DNA of 64,000 nucleotides from positions 1,612,001 through 1,676,000 of the forward strand of contig QUOL01000002.1 in the NCBI GenBank assembly GCA_009761415.1, read 5' to 3'. Under the pieces are notes generated by a model. That model did not search any database. It was given only the letters and a program-made list of their open reading frames with translations, and was not told where the DNA came from. The position numbers and the translations under genes were made by a program. Position 1 is the first letter of the stretch; each line of letters begins with the position of its first letter. Positions 9,722 to 21,551 of this stretch are shown piece after piece. Origin of the DNA: Sarcomyxa edulis. Lineage: Eukaryota; Basidiomycota; Agaricomycetes; Agaricales; Mycenaceae.

Positions 9722-11634
9722 ATGTCTCGTTCGTTCACTAGTATGCCGGGCAGCACGTTACACATCGATACTGTTTCCACGGTGATCTCTTTGAGTGTCG
9801 TCTTTCTGTTCGGATTCATAGTCCGTCGGCTCTTCTTCCATCCCCTTCGCCACTTTCCCGGACCGAAGTGGGCGGCCGTCACTTCGAGCTACAAGGCTTA
9901 CTATGCCCTCGCGGGAGGTAAGATGCTTCAAAACGTCGAAAGACTGCACGAAAGATACGGTAGGCATTCATCTTGTGCATGTCTGCCCTTTTGTTGAATT
10001 GTCTTTCTGGATTCAGGCCCTGTCGTGCGAGTTGCTCCAGACGAGGTCAGTTCTATTTCATATTATGAAGTGCTCGCTCAAAAATTCCTCGGCAGTTGAG
10101 CTTCAACGACCCTCGTGCATACTTCGACATATATTCGATAGGATCCAAGTTTACCAAGGCTGCATCTTTTTACAAGATGTTCGGGCAGTACGAGTCCTCA
10201 TTCGGGTTCATTGATCCTCACAACGCGAAAATTCGGAGAGAAATCTTAAGCCCTCTCTTTTCACGCCGTGCCATCATCAAACTAGAGGATGTAATCCAAC
10301 AAAAGGTACGTGGTCAAAATTTAGTCACAGTTGTCGTACATACCTCAATTTCTCAATAGGTGGACAAGCTCGTCTCACAACTGGCATCTCACTGTGGCAA
10401 GACTCAACCGATCAACATTGCCTTCGCATTTCGATCTGCCACATTGGATATCATCGCATCCTATTGTTTCAACCAATGTTTCGACACCCTCGATGAAATC
10501 CACGACTTTGGCCATCCTCTGATTTCCACCTCTCAAGCCATGCAATCCTCGTTCTGGATATTCAGATACATCCCATTCATGCCAGTTGCTCGTCAAGAAG
10601 CTCCAGAATGGCTGATCGCCTGTCTACCCTCGAGTTTTCGAGCTATGGCTCGACTACGGAAGCAATTTGCCGCTGAGATCGACAGCTTGCTCGCCGATCC
10701 AGGAAAATTGGAAAGCGCAGAGCATGAGACTGTCTATCACTACCTACTAAACCCGCACCTCAGAAAGACGCACTATCAGATCCCTTCTCGTAGTTCCCTA
10801 GTCGACGAGGCCATGACGCTCCTTATGGCGGGAAGCGATACGGTCGGTCATGCATCCAGCGTGACTACCTTCTACGTCTTCAATGATCGGGATGTGAGGG
10901 CAAGACTCGTGGAGGAACTTCAGCGTGCATGGCCTGACCCGACTTTGCCTTTTGGATACGAGAATCTCGAGAAACTACCGTACTTAGTAGGCAGACCTTT
11001 GCAACATTTTCATTCATATTTATCTGACGAATATACTCACTAGACGGCCGTCATTAAAGAAGGCCTCCGATTCTCGCATGGCGTTGTCACTCCTCTCGCA
11101 CGAGTGATTGGTCCTGCAGATGCCCAAATTGCAGGATACCACATTCCAGCTGGGGTCAGTAACATTGATTATTTAGACATTGTTTTTGTGTTCAAAGGAA
11201 TGTTTTAGACGACTGTTTCGATGGGGCCTACATTCATGCACCACAACCAGGACGTCTTTCCTGACCCGTTCAAATTCTCTCCCGAACGATGGCTACAATC
11301 TAATTCTGGGGAGCTAGACAACTATCTTGTGCCCTTTTCGAGGGGACCAAGAATGTGCCTGGGCATAAAGTAAGTTTCGATCATCCTAGTTGTAGATCGT
11401 GAAGATAATTGACTTTTTAGCCTCGCATGGTGCGAGTTATATGTCATCTTAGGAAATATCTTCAGGAAATTGAATCTAGAAGTCTTCAATACAACGTAGG
11501 TGCATAGCTACTCTGAGACATAATGCTGAAAAAGTCATCGTAGAGCCGACGACTTTTTGAAGTTTCGAGATGTATTTGTACCTATTTCAGAGGGCAGGAG
11601 GTTCCATGTCCTCGTGAAGGATACAGTGGCGTAG
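9722..11634 (+). CDS. Cytochrome P450 monooxygenase, copy 2 of a tandem trio (513 aa)
   Basis: Eight exons: 9722-9959, 10017-10045, 10096-10305, 10360-10986, 11044-11154, 11209-11369, 11421-11495 and 11544-11634, in frame. All seven introns sit at the same codon positions as in copy 1, and the proteins are very similar throughout (HPLRHFPGPKWAAVTSSYKA; LSFNDPRAYFDIYSIGSKFT). The N-terminal anchor is VISLSVVFLFGFIVRRLFF. Catalytic motifs: AGSDTVGH in the I-helix, KEGLR, PERW, and heme loop FSRGPRMCLG. An alternative start at the second ATG (9743) would remove seven residues. One extra codon relative to copy 1 lies in exon 4 (TLDEIHDFGHP). Function as for copy 1: a membrane-bound monooxygenase with unknown substrate. 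Confidence 0.92.
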
Positions 11635-12101
11635 ATGCCCTATGAGTTTACCTAGTCTCCGCTGAATCGCCACCTATGCGTTTTTATTGCTATCGGTCAC
11701 TGTACATGTGAGGTTCCTACTTATCGGCGAATGCATGATCTGCTATATAAAAGGCTCTCGACACAATGTGCCATCTGATCTATGTAAAGTCTAGGTGAGC
11801 TCTCACCCTTTTGAACTTCATAGATAGCGCATTTCCGCATTATTGACCTACATAGTCTGTACAGTGCTTATCATGAGTTGTCCCATGACGAGTGGCTTCA
11901 ATTAAGATATTTGGGAACCTTGTAAATATAGTTTTGTGCCTACTTGTAAGCTTCCGATGGTATGTTTCTTCATTATTGACTGACGTTGTCTGTGCAGTAC
12001 TTCTGATAGGAAGGCCGGCTCCCTAAATAGATTGAAAACATTCTGAACGAACTTGCCAAAGCATTCTTAGGCATACCCAACGACTTGCAACTTTTGCCAC
12101 C
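11635..12101. repeat. P450-2/P450-3 intergenic region with internal duplicated segments
   Basis: No gene. Two related segments occur here: CGCATTATTGACCTACATAG (11837-11856), followed by TCTGTACAGTGCTTAT, and CATTATTGACTGACGTTGTC (11971-11990), followed by TGTGCAGTACTTCTGATAGG. A third relative lies at 9253-9295, before P450-2. They appear to be fragments of duplicated P450 5' flanks. Confidence 0.55.
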
Positions 12102-13949
12102 ATGAACTGGAACGCCATGAGCGTCGATCGTTGGAACTTCGTACTGACTGCATTCGTCGCTTGGCTGTCATACCTGTGCATACTAATAATCCGACGATTA
12201 TTCTTTCACCCTCTTCGCAACTTTCCGGGACCGAGGCTGGCTGCTGTTACATGGCTCTACAAAGCATACTATGTCCTTATAAAAGGTGGAGAGATGTTGC
12301 ACAATGTAGAGCGCCTACATAAGAGATACGGTGAGTTCCACAAGCATGCCTATACAGATGAGACGTAACTTACGCACTCAAGTTAGGCCCTGTGGTCAGG
12401 ATTGCTCCGGATGAGGTGAGCTGTCGAACAGCTGCCTTTCATGTTATCTGATTGTACTCTTGTTCTAGCTCAGCTTCAACGACCCACGTGCTTATAGCGC
12501 TATATATGCCCCCGGCTCCAAATTTACGAAGGAGCCGTCGCTTTACAAGATGCTTGGGGAGGACGAATCCTCCTTTGGATACACTGACCCTTTAGAGGCC
12601 AAACAGCGGAGAGACATTCTCAGCCCATTGTTTTCCCGGAGAGCAATCATACAGTTGGAAAATGTCGTACAGAAAAAGGTGCGTTGTCCAAGCGTTGTCC
12701 TTGGATTTCTCAACTCTGATCACGACCGCAGGTCGACAAGCTCATATCCCAAGTCATGTCCTATGATGATCAAAGCCCTGTCAATATGTTCCTAGCCTTT
12801 CGCCATGCAACCGTAGATATCATCGCATCATATTGCTTCGCTCATTCGTTCGATACACTGGACGACCGTAACTTTCATCATCCCTTCATAACTACAGTCC
12901 AAGCTAGCATGCCGTCATTCTGGATTATGAAGTATTTCCCAATCCTCCTCACTATCCTCCAGAATCCACCAGAATGGCTGACCCTGCGGATGAGTCCCAA
13001 GTTTCAATCCGTACTTGATCTGCGGAAATACTTCACTGAAGAGGTTGACTCCCTTCTTCGAGACCCGACACTCTTAGACCACGCAGAGCACGAAACCGTG
13101 TACCATCATTTACTCACTCCGCGACCTGGGAAAGCAGGGGATAATTCACTTCCCTCTCGTAAATCGTTGATCGACGAAGCTCAGATCCTCCTCCAGGCTG
13201 GCAGTGACACTGTCGGTCAGACTTGCACCATGGGTACCTTGCACGTCTTGTCCAACAAGGACATCAGATCCAAGCTCATGACAGAACTCCGAGCGGCTTG
13301 GCCTGATGCCAATTCACCGTTCACATATCAATCTTTGGAAAAATTGCCGTACTTAGTAAGTGTTTTGCCGCGATACTGTCCTATAGCTGACCGAAATCTA
13401 GACCGCTGTTATCAAAGAGTCTCTGCGTTTAGCGCATGGAGTTGTAACTCCACTTCCAAGAATTATTTCCCCGAGTGGCACTGAAATCTCAGGGCGTTAT
13501 GTTCCTCCTAATGTTCGTCCAGTCACCATATTTCAGACTTTCTAAAAGCTAAAACAAGTCCGCAGACGGTTGTGTCCATGGGATGCACCTTCATGCATTA
13601 TAACGAGAATGTCTTCCCGGATCCGTACACTTTTTCTCCAGAACGATGGATCCAGAAACAACACCCAGACATGGAGAACTACTTGGTCCCGTTCTCAAGA
13701 GGACCGAGAATGTGCTTGGGAATCAATCTTGCGTGGTGCGAATTGTATCTTCTGTTCGGTAACGTATTTCGAAAGCTGGACTTGGAGCTATATGAGACTT
13801 CGTGAGCACCGCATTTGTTCTTTCGTCATTTGACGCTCACGCAAGCCCCAACCGGCAGGTCTGCAGACTTTGCGGTCTTCAAAGAGTATTTCGCACCAGT
13901 TTACCAAGGCAGGCAACTACGAGTCCTAGTCAAGAGTTCGCCAAGTTGA
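12102..13949 (+). CDS. Cytochrome P450 monooxygenase, copy 3 of a tandem trio (509 aa)
   Basis: Seven exons: 12102-12330, 12387-12415, 12469-12678, 12732-13355, 13402-13512, 13566-13801 and 13859-13949, in frame. Six introns match copies 1 and 2 exactly, but the intron after the heme-binding loop (LGI|N) is missing, so exons 6 and 7 of the others are fused here (CLGINLAWCELYLLFGNVFR). It is the most diverged copy, for example MSYDDQSPVNMFLAFRHATV against the GKTQPVNMAFAFRSATLD of copy 1. Motifs: anchor ILIIRRLFFHPLRNFPGP, AGSDTVGQ, KESLR, PERW, and FSRGPRMCLG. The stop is TGA at 13947. It is likely an active membrane-bound monooxygenase; substrate unknown. Confidence 0.9.
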
Positions 13950-14519
13950 TCGGTTTCTTGGTCATCATATACCTACAACAAAGCTCGTTGTGGAGAAGCT
14001 TTTGGTTGGGGATTTCAGTCTTTCATTTCTCAGTTCATGTATGTGGCGTAGTAGACGCGCCGTTCTGTCAATCTATTGGTACATTTTCTCTGATAGAAGG
14101 TGTATGTCGGATCTTCCCCGCTCGCTCCTCAGGCTTGATGCCCGACATATATACTTGAGTTCGAATGGAAGGGTGGCGATATTTGGAAGGGCAATACATT
14201 GCTACTCTGGGCATCCATGACAATTGGGAGCGGGAGGACCGAGCTCTAACTTGATTTCGTCGAGCCTCGATAGCAACTCGATAGTCACGGTGGCCTCATC
14301 CAAGCGTCATCCGGATCGATCTAACGACTTCGGGTTCAAACAAGGACATCGACCAAGCCGGGTCGTACGATGAACTGAGAATCAAAAGTTTGTTCCCAAT
14401 TTGTTTCTCAGCGGTTTCTCAGCGATGTCTGAGAAGTACTTCTAGTTTGAGCTTCGGATATCAGCAACTGTCCACTTACAAGATGGTATTACAAGTCTGT
14501 TTACTCTAGGAATTCAGCT
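13950..14519. other. Convergent intergenic region, P450-3 / dihydroorotase
   Basis: Short frames here lack motifs and splice logic. It probably holds the two 3' untranslated regions. A small direct repeat, CAGCGGTTTCTCAGCGATG, occurs near 14408-14427. Nothing else was seen. Confidence 0.5.
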
Positions 14520-15731
14520 TCAACAAACGATCTCCCACTCGAGTTTCTTGCCAGCCCAGAACGGTACGACGGACTGTTCACCCAGTTTAAAACTCTCCTC
14601 GATCTTGTTCTCCGCCTTTCCGTCTACTCTCCTCAAAACAACCAGCTGTGATTTGGAGACATCCACCTTTTCGCCGTAGAAGGCACGTCCAAATCCACTC
14701 ACGAAGCCGGCCATTTTGTCGAGAGCGCCGAAAGAGTCTAGGATATGGGCGACCAGAGGAAGAAGGATGGGAGATGTATATATGCCCGCTGCACAACCAT
14801 GATCAGGAGCAGCGGTGGCTTTTGCATGTGGAGGGTGGGGGGCTGAATCGGAGCCGAGGAAGAAACGGGGATGGCCTATAGATGTGCGAAAAATTAGAGT
14901 AGATTGATTTATAGAGGCTTAAGCGTTACCTTCTTTGATGACCTCCCTTAGGGCTTCTCTGTCATCTGGGTACTTTGCAACGGGCTTGCAATAGTTCCAT
15001 GACTGTCCAGCCCAATCATCGACAGTAAGAGCGAGGTGATGAGCAGTAATGGTGCATGCAACGTTGGGTCCACAGCTTTTGACGCTTTCGATTGCTGCAC
15101 GCGTCGTTGCGTGCTCAAGAACAATTCGGAGAGTAGGGAATGCTTTGTGTATTTGATGCAGGTGTGGGAGGAAGTGAGGTTCAGCGTTGAGGATATGTAT
15201 GTTCTGTAGAGAGGTGAGTATAGAAGAGGTATATATGGGTCGTTTAGCGCACTGCTGCGGGGTCAGACGGGACTTCGCCATGGAGGTTGAGGACCATGTC
15301 GACTTCTTGCATGGCTTCAAAGATGGGGTAGTACATTTCATACGATTCGATGCCGCCTTCTGAGTTTGTCGTGACACCTCTTGGGTACGATTTGACACCA
15401 ACGATACCGGCCTTTTTCGCTTTCCTGATTTCGTCCGGGGTGAGTTCCGGAGAAAGGTAAAGAGTCATGAGGTATTCGACAGTAGGATCGATTTTCTCTA
15501 GCTGAGCTTTATATGCCAGTGCCTGGTCGGTGGTCTTTATCGGAGGGTTCAAATTAGGCTGTCCGAGTCAAGACGGGTCAGCGATTGGGGTAGATGGGTG
15601 TCGACGAGACGGACCATGACATATGCGAGTGTGAAACCGCCTTTTCGTACATGGGGAGTAACGAGTTCTGCTAAATCACCCTGACGAAGATGGACATGAA
15701 AATCTGCAGGTGACTGCACAGAGACGAGCAT
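14520..15731 (-). CDS. URA4: Dihydroorotase (pyrimidine biosynthesis), 350 aa
   Basis: Four exons: 15731-15615, 15558-15253, 15203-14930 and 14875-14520; 1053 nt, in frame. It is the stand-alone class II dihydroorotase that cyclises carbamoyl-aspartate to dihydroorotate, the third step of UMP synthesis, in the cytosol. Metal and catalytic residues are visible in order: FHVHLR (HxH, residues about 11-16), the Lys of IVGVKSYPRGVTTNS (likely carbamylated), NLHGE, LEHATT, TITAHHLALTVDDWAG, and the Asp of FLGSDSAPHPPHAKA. The protein is slightly shorter than yeast Ura4 and starts only about 10 residues before the HxH strand, so an upstream mini-exon is possible (CTAGCCAG just before the ATG could be a splice acceptor). 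It is divergent from the kinesin gene over 176 bp. Confidence 0.95.
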
Positions 15732-15907
15732 CCTGGCTAGAAACTATCAGTAGTGACTGTAAGTTGGAGAAATAGGAGGGCCCTCCGAGCTCACGATCAC
15801 ATGGCAGACGCGATTGAACCAAGTCTCTACTTTTGGCCACCATCAACCAACATTTCTTTCATCCTCTTCATCGTCCCAACAATCGCGCTACACTATAACT
15901 CTACATA
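15732..15907. promoter_or_regulatory. Putative bidirectional promoter, dihydroorotase / kinesin-8
   Basis: Only 176 bp separate the two divergent start codons. Both 5' leaders and core promoters must lie here or overlap the neighbouring gene. Confidence 0.5.
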
Positions 15908-18900
15908 ATGGTTGCGGCTGGCTCGATTACAGTTGCAGGTCCGTTTTTTCTGCGTTGAAATCCAACCACTCACTCACTCGCACCACCCCAGTTCGCGTTC
16001 GTCCACCAACATCATGGGAGGCTGCACGCCTCCCAGAACCTTGTTACGACACCACCATTCGTGGTGATGCTTCACTCTCAACACCCCAATCCGTCGTATC
16101 CACATCAACTTTACGCGACATTGTGCAAATCGTCGATGATCGGATACTCACTTTTGACCCAGACGAAAAGGACAGGGCAAGAGCGTTCGTTGAGCGAGGC
16201 TTCATGCCTCCAGGGACCAAGCGGTACAAGGACAAACGTTTTATGTTCGATAGAGTCTTCAATCACGAAGCGCGACAACAGGATGTATACGAAGCTACAT
16301 CACAACCCCTTCTCAAAGGGCTTCTCGATGGATACAATGCTACAGTATTTGCTTATGGGGTGCGCCCGTTTACACGCCGCACTGAGGCTATCTAGACTGA
16401 CTATGTATACCTAGGCCACTGGGTGTGGTAAAACGCACACTATCAGCGGCACAGAAGACGATCCAGGCATCATCTACCTCACAATGGCAGACCTCTTCCA
16501 ACGCATCGAAGACCGCAGAGATGAATGGAACGTCGAGGTCATGGTCACCTTCCTCGAAATCTACAACGAAGAAATTCGAGACCTACTCGCTGAACCTGGC
16601 AGCGTTGCTCCTCGAGGCGGGCTCTCCATCCGAGAAGACAAATGTGTCAAAGTCGTCGGCTTGGTCGAACTCAAACCCAGATCCGCAGAAGAAGTCAAGG
16701 AGATTGTGCTCCAGGGTAACTCGCGGCGGACACAAAGCCCTACACTGGCCAACGCGACGAGTTCTAGATCGCACGCTGTATTGCAAGTTCATGTGACGCA
16801 ATCACCTCGAACAGCAGCAATAACCGAACAAAGAAGTATGGCTACGCTGTCTATCATCGATCTTGCCGGTAGTGAGCGCGCTGCCGCAACCACCAACATG
16901 GGCCAGCGGATGGTAGAGGGAGCCAACATCAATAAATCCCTCCTTGCACTCGGCAATTGCATCAACTCCCTCTGCGAAAGCGGAGGGGCCGTCCGTCATG
17001 TTCCCTACCGAAATAGCAAACTTACGCGTCTCCTCAAATTCTCCCTCGGCGGTAACTGCAAGACAGTCATGATTGTCTGCGTGGCACCCACCTCGAACCA
17101 CTTTGACGACACGCACAACACCCTCGTATACGCAGAACGCGCTACCAAGATCAAAACTAGAGTTGTCACGCGTAACGTGGTGAATGTGGACAGACACGTC
17201 GGACGATATGTCGAAGCCATTAACAGACTCAACACTGAGATCGCAGAGCTTAAAGCCAAACTCTCCGGCAAGAACGGTGCAGAGAGTGAGATTGCGAGAC
17301 GCAAGAGGGCGGAAGCGAGTGCGGAGGTGGAGAGAGCGAAGAATGACATGAAAGTCAAGGCGGAGCAGACCACTGCCTCTATTGTGGACGGTGCAGCGTG
17401 TACAGGTCAAATGAATGTCGCAAAAGCGAAACTGGCAGCCATCCGGGCACGGTTGGCGCAGATCGATGCTAAGGCGTCTTCGGGTTCTCTTTCTGCGGAT
17501 ATGGAGGCAGAACGTGCGCTGCTTCAGGCTTTGGCGGGTCCAGAAGAGCAGGCCCTCAAACCCGACTCGGCGCTCACTGTCCGACTCCAGCGATCCTCCA
17601 ACTCCAGCGCGATGTTCGATGCCACTCTGCGGGCTGTATCCGAAAGGCGATCAGATAAGCTGGATGATGTTACAGTGGATAACGTTAAGTTGGATGCGAA
17701 GTCTAGAAAAGCTGAGATGGAGAGAGTCAAGGCTGTAGAGGAGCGGGATGTGATGAGAGGAGCTGTGGAAGATATGGCGGAGGTGATGGTCGGCTTGGTG
17801 GGTATGCTAGGGAGGTGCACCGTTCTTGTTGGAGAGTCGTCGAAGATTTTGAGGGGTTCCATGGGCGGAGACGGAGGTGCAGAAACTATCAAGAGAGTGG
17901 CAGGGCTCCTGGAGAGTGTCAGGGAGAAAAACGATGAGACCTTCAAGAAGTTGGTTGGGCACTCGACCGAAGGATACGCGATGAATAAAGCTCCTACATC
18001 CCCATCAACGCTGGATAACCTCACTGGCTATGGCGCGACTTTCTCTCGAAGAGTCAGCTCAGGTCCCGCAGTTTTACAGAAAGCCAACGCGGCAAGAACT
18101 TCAAGACGTCCTTCGACTGTCCCCACTGCATTGGGGCCAGAACGACGAGCGCATAAATCTCCACGCAAATCATTGCGTTCCAGCTTGACTTCACAACCGT
18201 ATAGACGGGTATCGGACAACAAGAAAGGTCTAAAGAGCGTGCAATGGAGAGACGAGGTTGGACAGGGTGATCTGGATGATGGTGGGCCAAAGGTGGACAT
18301 TGCAATCGCCGTCACCCCGGCTACCCCAGTGGCTACCCCAGTTGTTGATAACGAAGTCAGCACTGCATCGAGTTCGTCGACTTCTAGATCTAGCACACTG
18401 CCTTCTAGTGCACAAATACCAAGAACGCAGTCATTCGGGGGAATTACAAGGACTACGTCTTTTGGAGGCTCGGAAAGCGAGTGGGAAGACGAGAATGACA
18501 AGACAGATGACAGCGTCAGCGTCAGCTTTTTGTCCATGTCCATGCCTGCTTCTACATGCGATACTTCTTCTGGAGTTCTGAGGCCTTTCGGGACTGGCGC
18601 GAAGAGACCACGACCAAGCCGCTTGGATCCTAGTTTCCTGAAGTCAAAATCAAGAGGAACAATACTCGGAAGTCTTGCAGAGGGCGACGAGAGCGGCACG
18701 CCTAGTCCAGAAAGACGGCATCAACCGTTGTCAGATATGAGCATGAATCAGACTAACGATGGCGATGGCTTGCACGTCCCTAAGCGCCACGGACCACATG
18801 CGAGCCCCGCGAGGAGAGTACCTGGGACACCTCGAGTAGGTGGGATGGCTTCTGGGTCTGGTGTTGGAATGGGGAAGAGTGGAAGTGGAAGAAGGAGGTC

Positions 18901-19210
18901 GAATATCGGTCTTACGCGCGGTGAAAAGGGGAGGAGGAGATCGAGTATGATTCCCCAGCTTTCGCCACCAAATCCAGATGGGGCTTCGAAAGGAGCCAAG
19001 AGATTGGTTATTGGGAGTCCCGGGAAACGGACCAAGAGGGTTTCGCTCATGGGCTCCAAGTCGGCTATGGGGCTTGGTGCGTTGAGATTCAACAAAGCGA
19101 ATAGCAGTATGGTGGGGTCAACCTCGATGGCGAATATGTCTGTATCGGCCGGGATGGATTTGAGCGCGGATTTGAGCTTCAATAAGTCGTTGCGGCCGAC
19201 ATGGCGATGA
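15908..19210 (+). CDS. KIP3: Kinesin-8 family motor protein (1064 aa)
   Basis: Three exons: 15908-15938, 15992-16359 and 16415-19210, in frame. The N-terminal motor begins MVAAGSITVAVRVRPPTSWE and carries FDRVFNHEARQQDVYEATSQ, the P-loop ATGCGKTHTISG (residues 134-145, immediately after intron 2), switch I SSRSHAV (near 249), switch II DLAGSE (near 282) and GANINKSLLALGNCINSL. The P-loop wording and the neck RVVTRNVVNVDRHVGRYVEA are typical of kinesin-8 (Kip3/Klp5/KIF18), plus-end motors that shorten microtubules and centre spindles and nuclei. A short coiled coil (about 370-450) is followed by a long, basic, Ser-rich tail with many SP/TP sites, probably disordered and microtubule-binding. 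The small first exon is supported by the restored beta-1 strand. Confidence 0.93.
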
Positions 19211-19516
19211 GCAGAGTAATTTTGTAGTATGTAACACCCACTGTTTAGTCCATCTTGCCTACCCCTCTGTGTTTTTGTCATTGGATACATTGTTACCTGT
19301 CTTTTATTCCTCTCCATACAATGATCCGGTCGTTCTCTTCCTCTATGCCTTCCTCCTCCTCAGTATTTGTATCATATTGAATATACCCCTGTCTGAGCGC
19401 TTCAAGTTGCTGGTTCGGTAAGAAATTATGGGAATGAAGAGCGAACGAGAGTGATCCAGTCGCACGTATGCATGCTCAATAATTTGAAGGAAGGAGCCAG
19501 TATATTGTCATAGGAC
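19211..19516. other. Convergent intergenic region, kinesin-8 / p24
   Basis: Holds the two 3' untranslated regions. No gene or repeat was seen. Confidence 0.5.
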
Positions 19517-20399
19517 TCAGATTACACGTTTTACTTCAAAGAAGGACTAAGAGTGAATAGCAATTAAGAGAAAGATCAGGTCACGGAAAATAGGTAATTT
19601 GCTTACTTTAAGATAGTAAACTTGCCATCCTACTACCGCAAACAATACTATTGCTTGAAGCACTGACCACCATTTTACACGAGAGTTTGTGGACTCTGCT
19701 GTGTTTCGATGCGTTCGTTCCCGGACCACAATATATTCCTGCTCGTCCTTTACAGCGGTCAATCCGTTGGCCAGGGACCGAATCTCGCGTTCAATAGGTG
19801 CAACAATGTCTGGAACGGAAAAGGTCAGTCATCGTTGGATTGGGTTTTCAGCAACTAACCATCTTCGCCAACATATATCACGCCGTGAACATTGAAGCTA
19901 CGCAGGCAGGGTAAGTGACAAGGACGAGATGACATGATCCTATCCTCTCACCTAACTATCTTGTCTGCAATAGCGCTCATCTGGTTAGAGAAACAATATT
20001 CGTATCGCCCATCTTTCTCGGCGGTTATAGATAGGGTTCCAGTCGACTGTTTTATCTGTTTGCCCAGCACTCGTGCCTCCGGGTCTGCTAGCTATACCTG
20101 TGTTAGTACGACGTGGTCGCGAGAGGGCAGGGCACTGACCCAGAAATCGATATCCAGATGACCACCTCCCCCTACTTGATACGTGACTGTCATCTAGACA
20201 TCATGACGCCTCAGAAACGCCAGTCCAGCAGCTAGGTGACTCGTGCACGCACCTTGTCATGCTTGTGAAGGTCTTCGAAGAAACACTCTTTTTTCCCCGC
20301 GACAACGTCTATCATGTGGGCCTGCACGAGAGATGGGATAATAAAAAGTAGAAATATCCATGCATTTGAGAGTATTGGGGTATAATGTAGCCGTGCCAT
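19517..20399 (-). CDS. EMP24: p24 family cargo receptor, Emp24/TMED2 type (203 aa)
   Basis: Six exons: 20399-20253, 20193-20140, 20091-19952, 19897-19860, 19809-19607 and 19546-19517; 612 nt, in frame. A signal peptide (SNAWIFLLFIIPSLVQAH) is followed by the GOLD domain with its Cys pair (KKECFFEDLHKHDKMTVTYQ, then CFSNQMSAIADKIVSFNV), a coiled coil ending LTAVKDEQEYIVVRERTHRN, a transmembrane helix (WWSVLQAIVLFAVVGWQVYY) and a cytosolic tail FFEVKRVI. That tail, with its FF and basic residues, is the COPII/COPI sorting signal of the p24-beta branch. The protein cycles between ER and Golgi and helps load GPI-anchored and other cargo. The last coding exon is only 30 nt. It is divergent from RanBP1 over 196 bp. 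Confidence 0.93.
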
Positions 20400-20595
20400 T
20401 AGTGTAATTTTGTGGAATGTTGAGGAGGAGCCTGATGTCGACGCCACGACGAAGGTGATCGTAAAGGCCAGACCCCAGAAGTTGGTCCAGGGGTCCTCAT
20501 CGACGGACCTGCTCTTTCGCGGAGCTGCACTTGTACTTGTACTTTTTCTACCTTTTACTCGATTTCTATCTAAACACAGACATCTTACTTTCATC

Positions 20596-21551
20596 ATGAC
20601 TGAACCAGGAGATGCCCTTCAACCCAGAGTACGTCTTCGTCTTCGATCACAGATCGCTTCGGGGTCACCCAAGACTTTCATTCACGCTTCACCGAACAAT
20701 AATTGACTCATTTTTTTCTTCGCTTCTCTAGGACGAGGAGACCGATGTTCATTTCGAGCCCGTCATTAAACTCACCGAACAAGTAGAGACGAAAACTCAT
20801 GAAGAAGATGAGGATGTTCTCTTCAAAATGTGCGTTGCCCCACGCGATCAGAGTAACTATCGTTAAGATCCTCACACTATCTTGATTATCACGTTACAGG
20901 CGTGCCAAGCTCTTCCGATTCGATGCTCCATCGTCCGAATGGAAGGAAAGAGGGACAGGAGACGTCCGACTACTTGCTCACAGGGAGACGAAGAAAGTCA
21001 GGCTCGTGATGAGACGTGATAAGACTTTGAAAGTCTGTGCCAACCACTCGAGTGAGTAGACGATGTGTTCAGATCGTGTTGTACACGATGCTCAATTGTT
21101 TTCATGAAAGTCACCTCGGAAATGCGGTTGCAGCCGAACATTGGATCCGATAGGTCCTGGGTGTGGAAGGTCGCTGCCGATTATGCAGAGCTCCCTCCTA
21201 CTGCCGAGACCCTTGCGATTCGTTTTGCCAATGCCGACAGTGAGTATTCTCTTGCATTCCTGACATGCATCCACTTGACACAAAAGTTACGCAGACGCTG
21301 GTCAGTTCAAGGCCGAGTTCGAGAAGGCTCAGAAGACAAATGCTGCAGTAAACGCGGGAAACGCTCCTGCTGCAGCTGAATCCAAGACGGAGGAGTCTGC
21401 CAAAGACGAGACTAAGGTGGAGGAAACCGAGACCAAGGCCGAGGAATCCAAGACCGAGGAACCTGAGACCAAAGCTGAAGAGGCAGAAGAGAAGAAAGCA
21501 GAAGCCGAAGCTGAGAAGAAGGAGGAAGCAACGGAGGAAACGAAAGAGTAG
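20596..21551 (+). CDS. YRB1: Ran-binding protein 1 (RanGTP-binding cofactor), 222 aa
   Basis: Five exons: 20596-20628, 20732-20829, 20900-21051, 21111-21239 and 21295-21551; 669 nt, in frame. A single Ran-binding domain spans about residues 25-150 and contains [60 protein letters not shown] and [10 protein letters not shown]. It is followed by an extended acidic Lys/Glu/Thr repeat tail ([20 protein letters not shown] and on). RanBP1 binds RanGTP, stimulates RanGAP and disassembles export complexes at the cytoplasmic face of the nuclear pore. The 11-codon first exon precedes a canonical intron. The tail is longer and more repetitive than in yeast Yrb1. Confidence 0.94.

Noticed and set aside
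7235..15731. P450 array plus dihydroorotase as one metabolic cluster
   Set aside because: Dihydroorotase is the conserved UMP-pathway enzyme; no synthase, transporter or regulator adjoins the P450s.
18028..18699. 223-codon antisense frame inside the kinesin gene
   Set aside because: Mirror of a Ser/Thr-rich coding frame; the kinesin frame is well supported.
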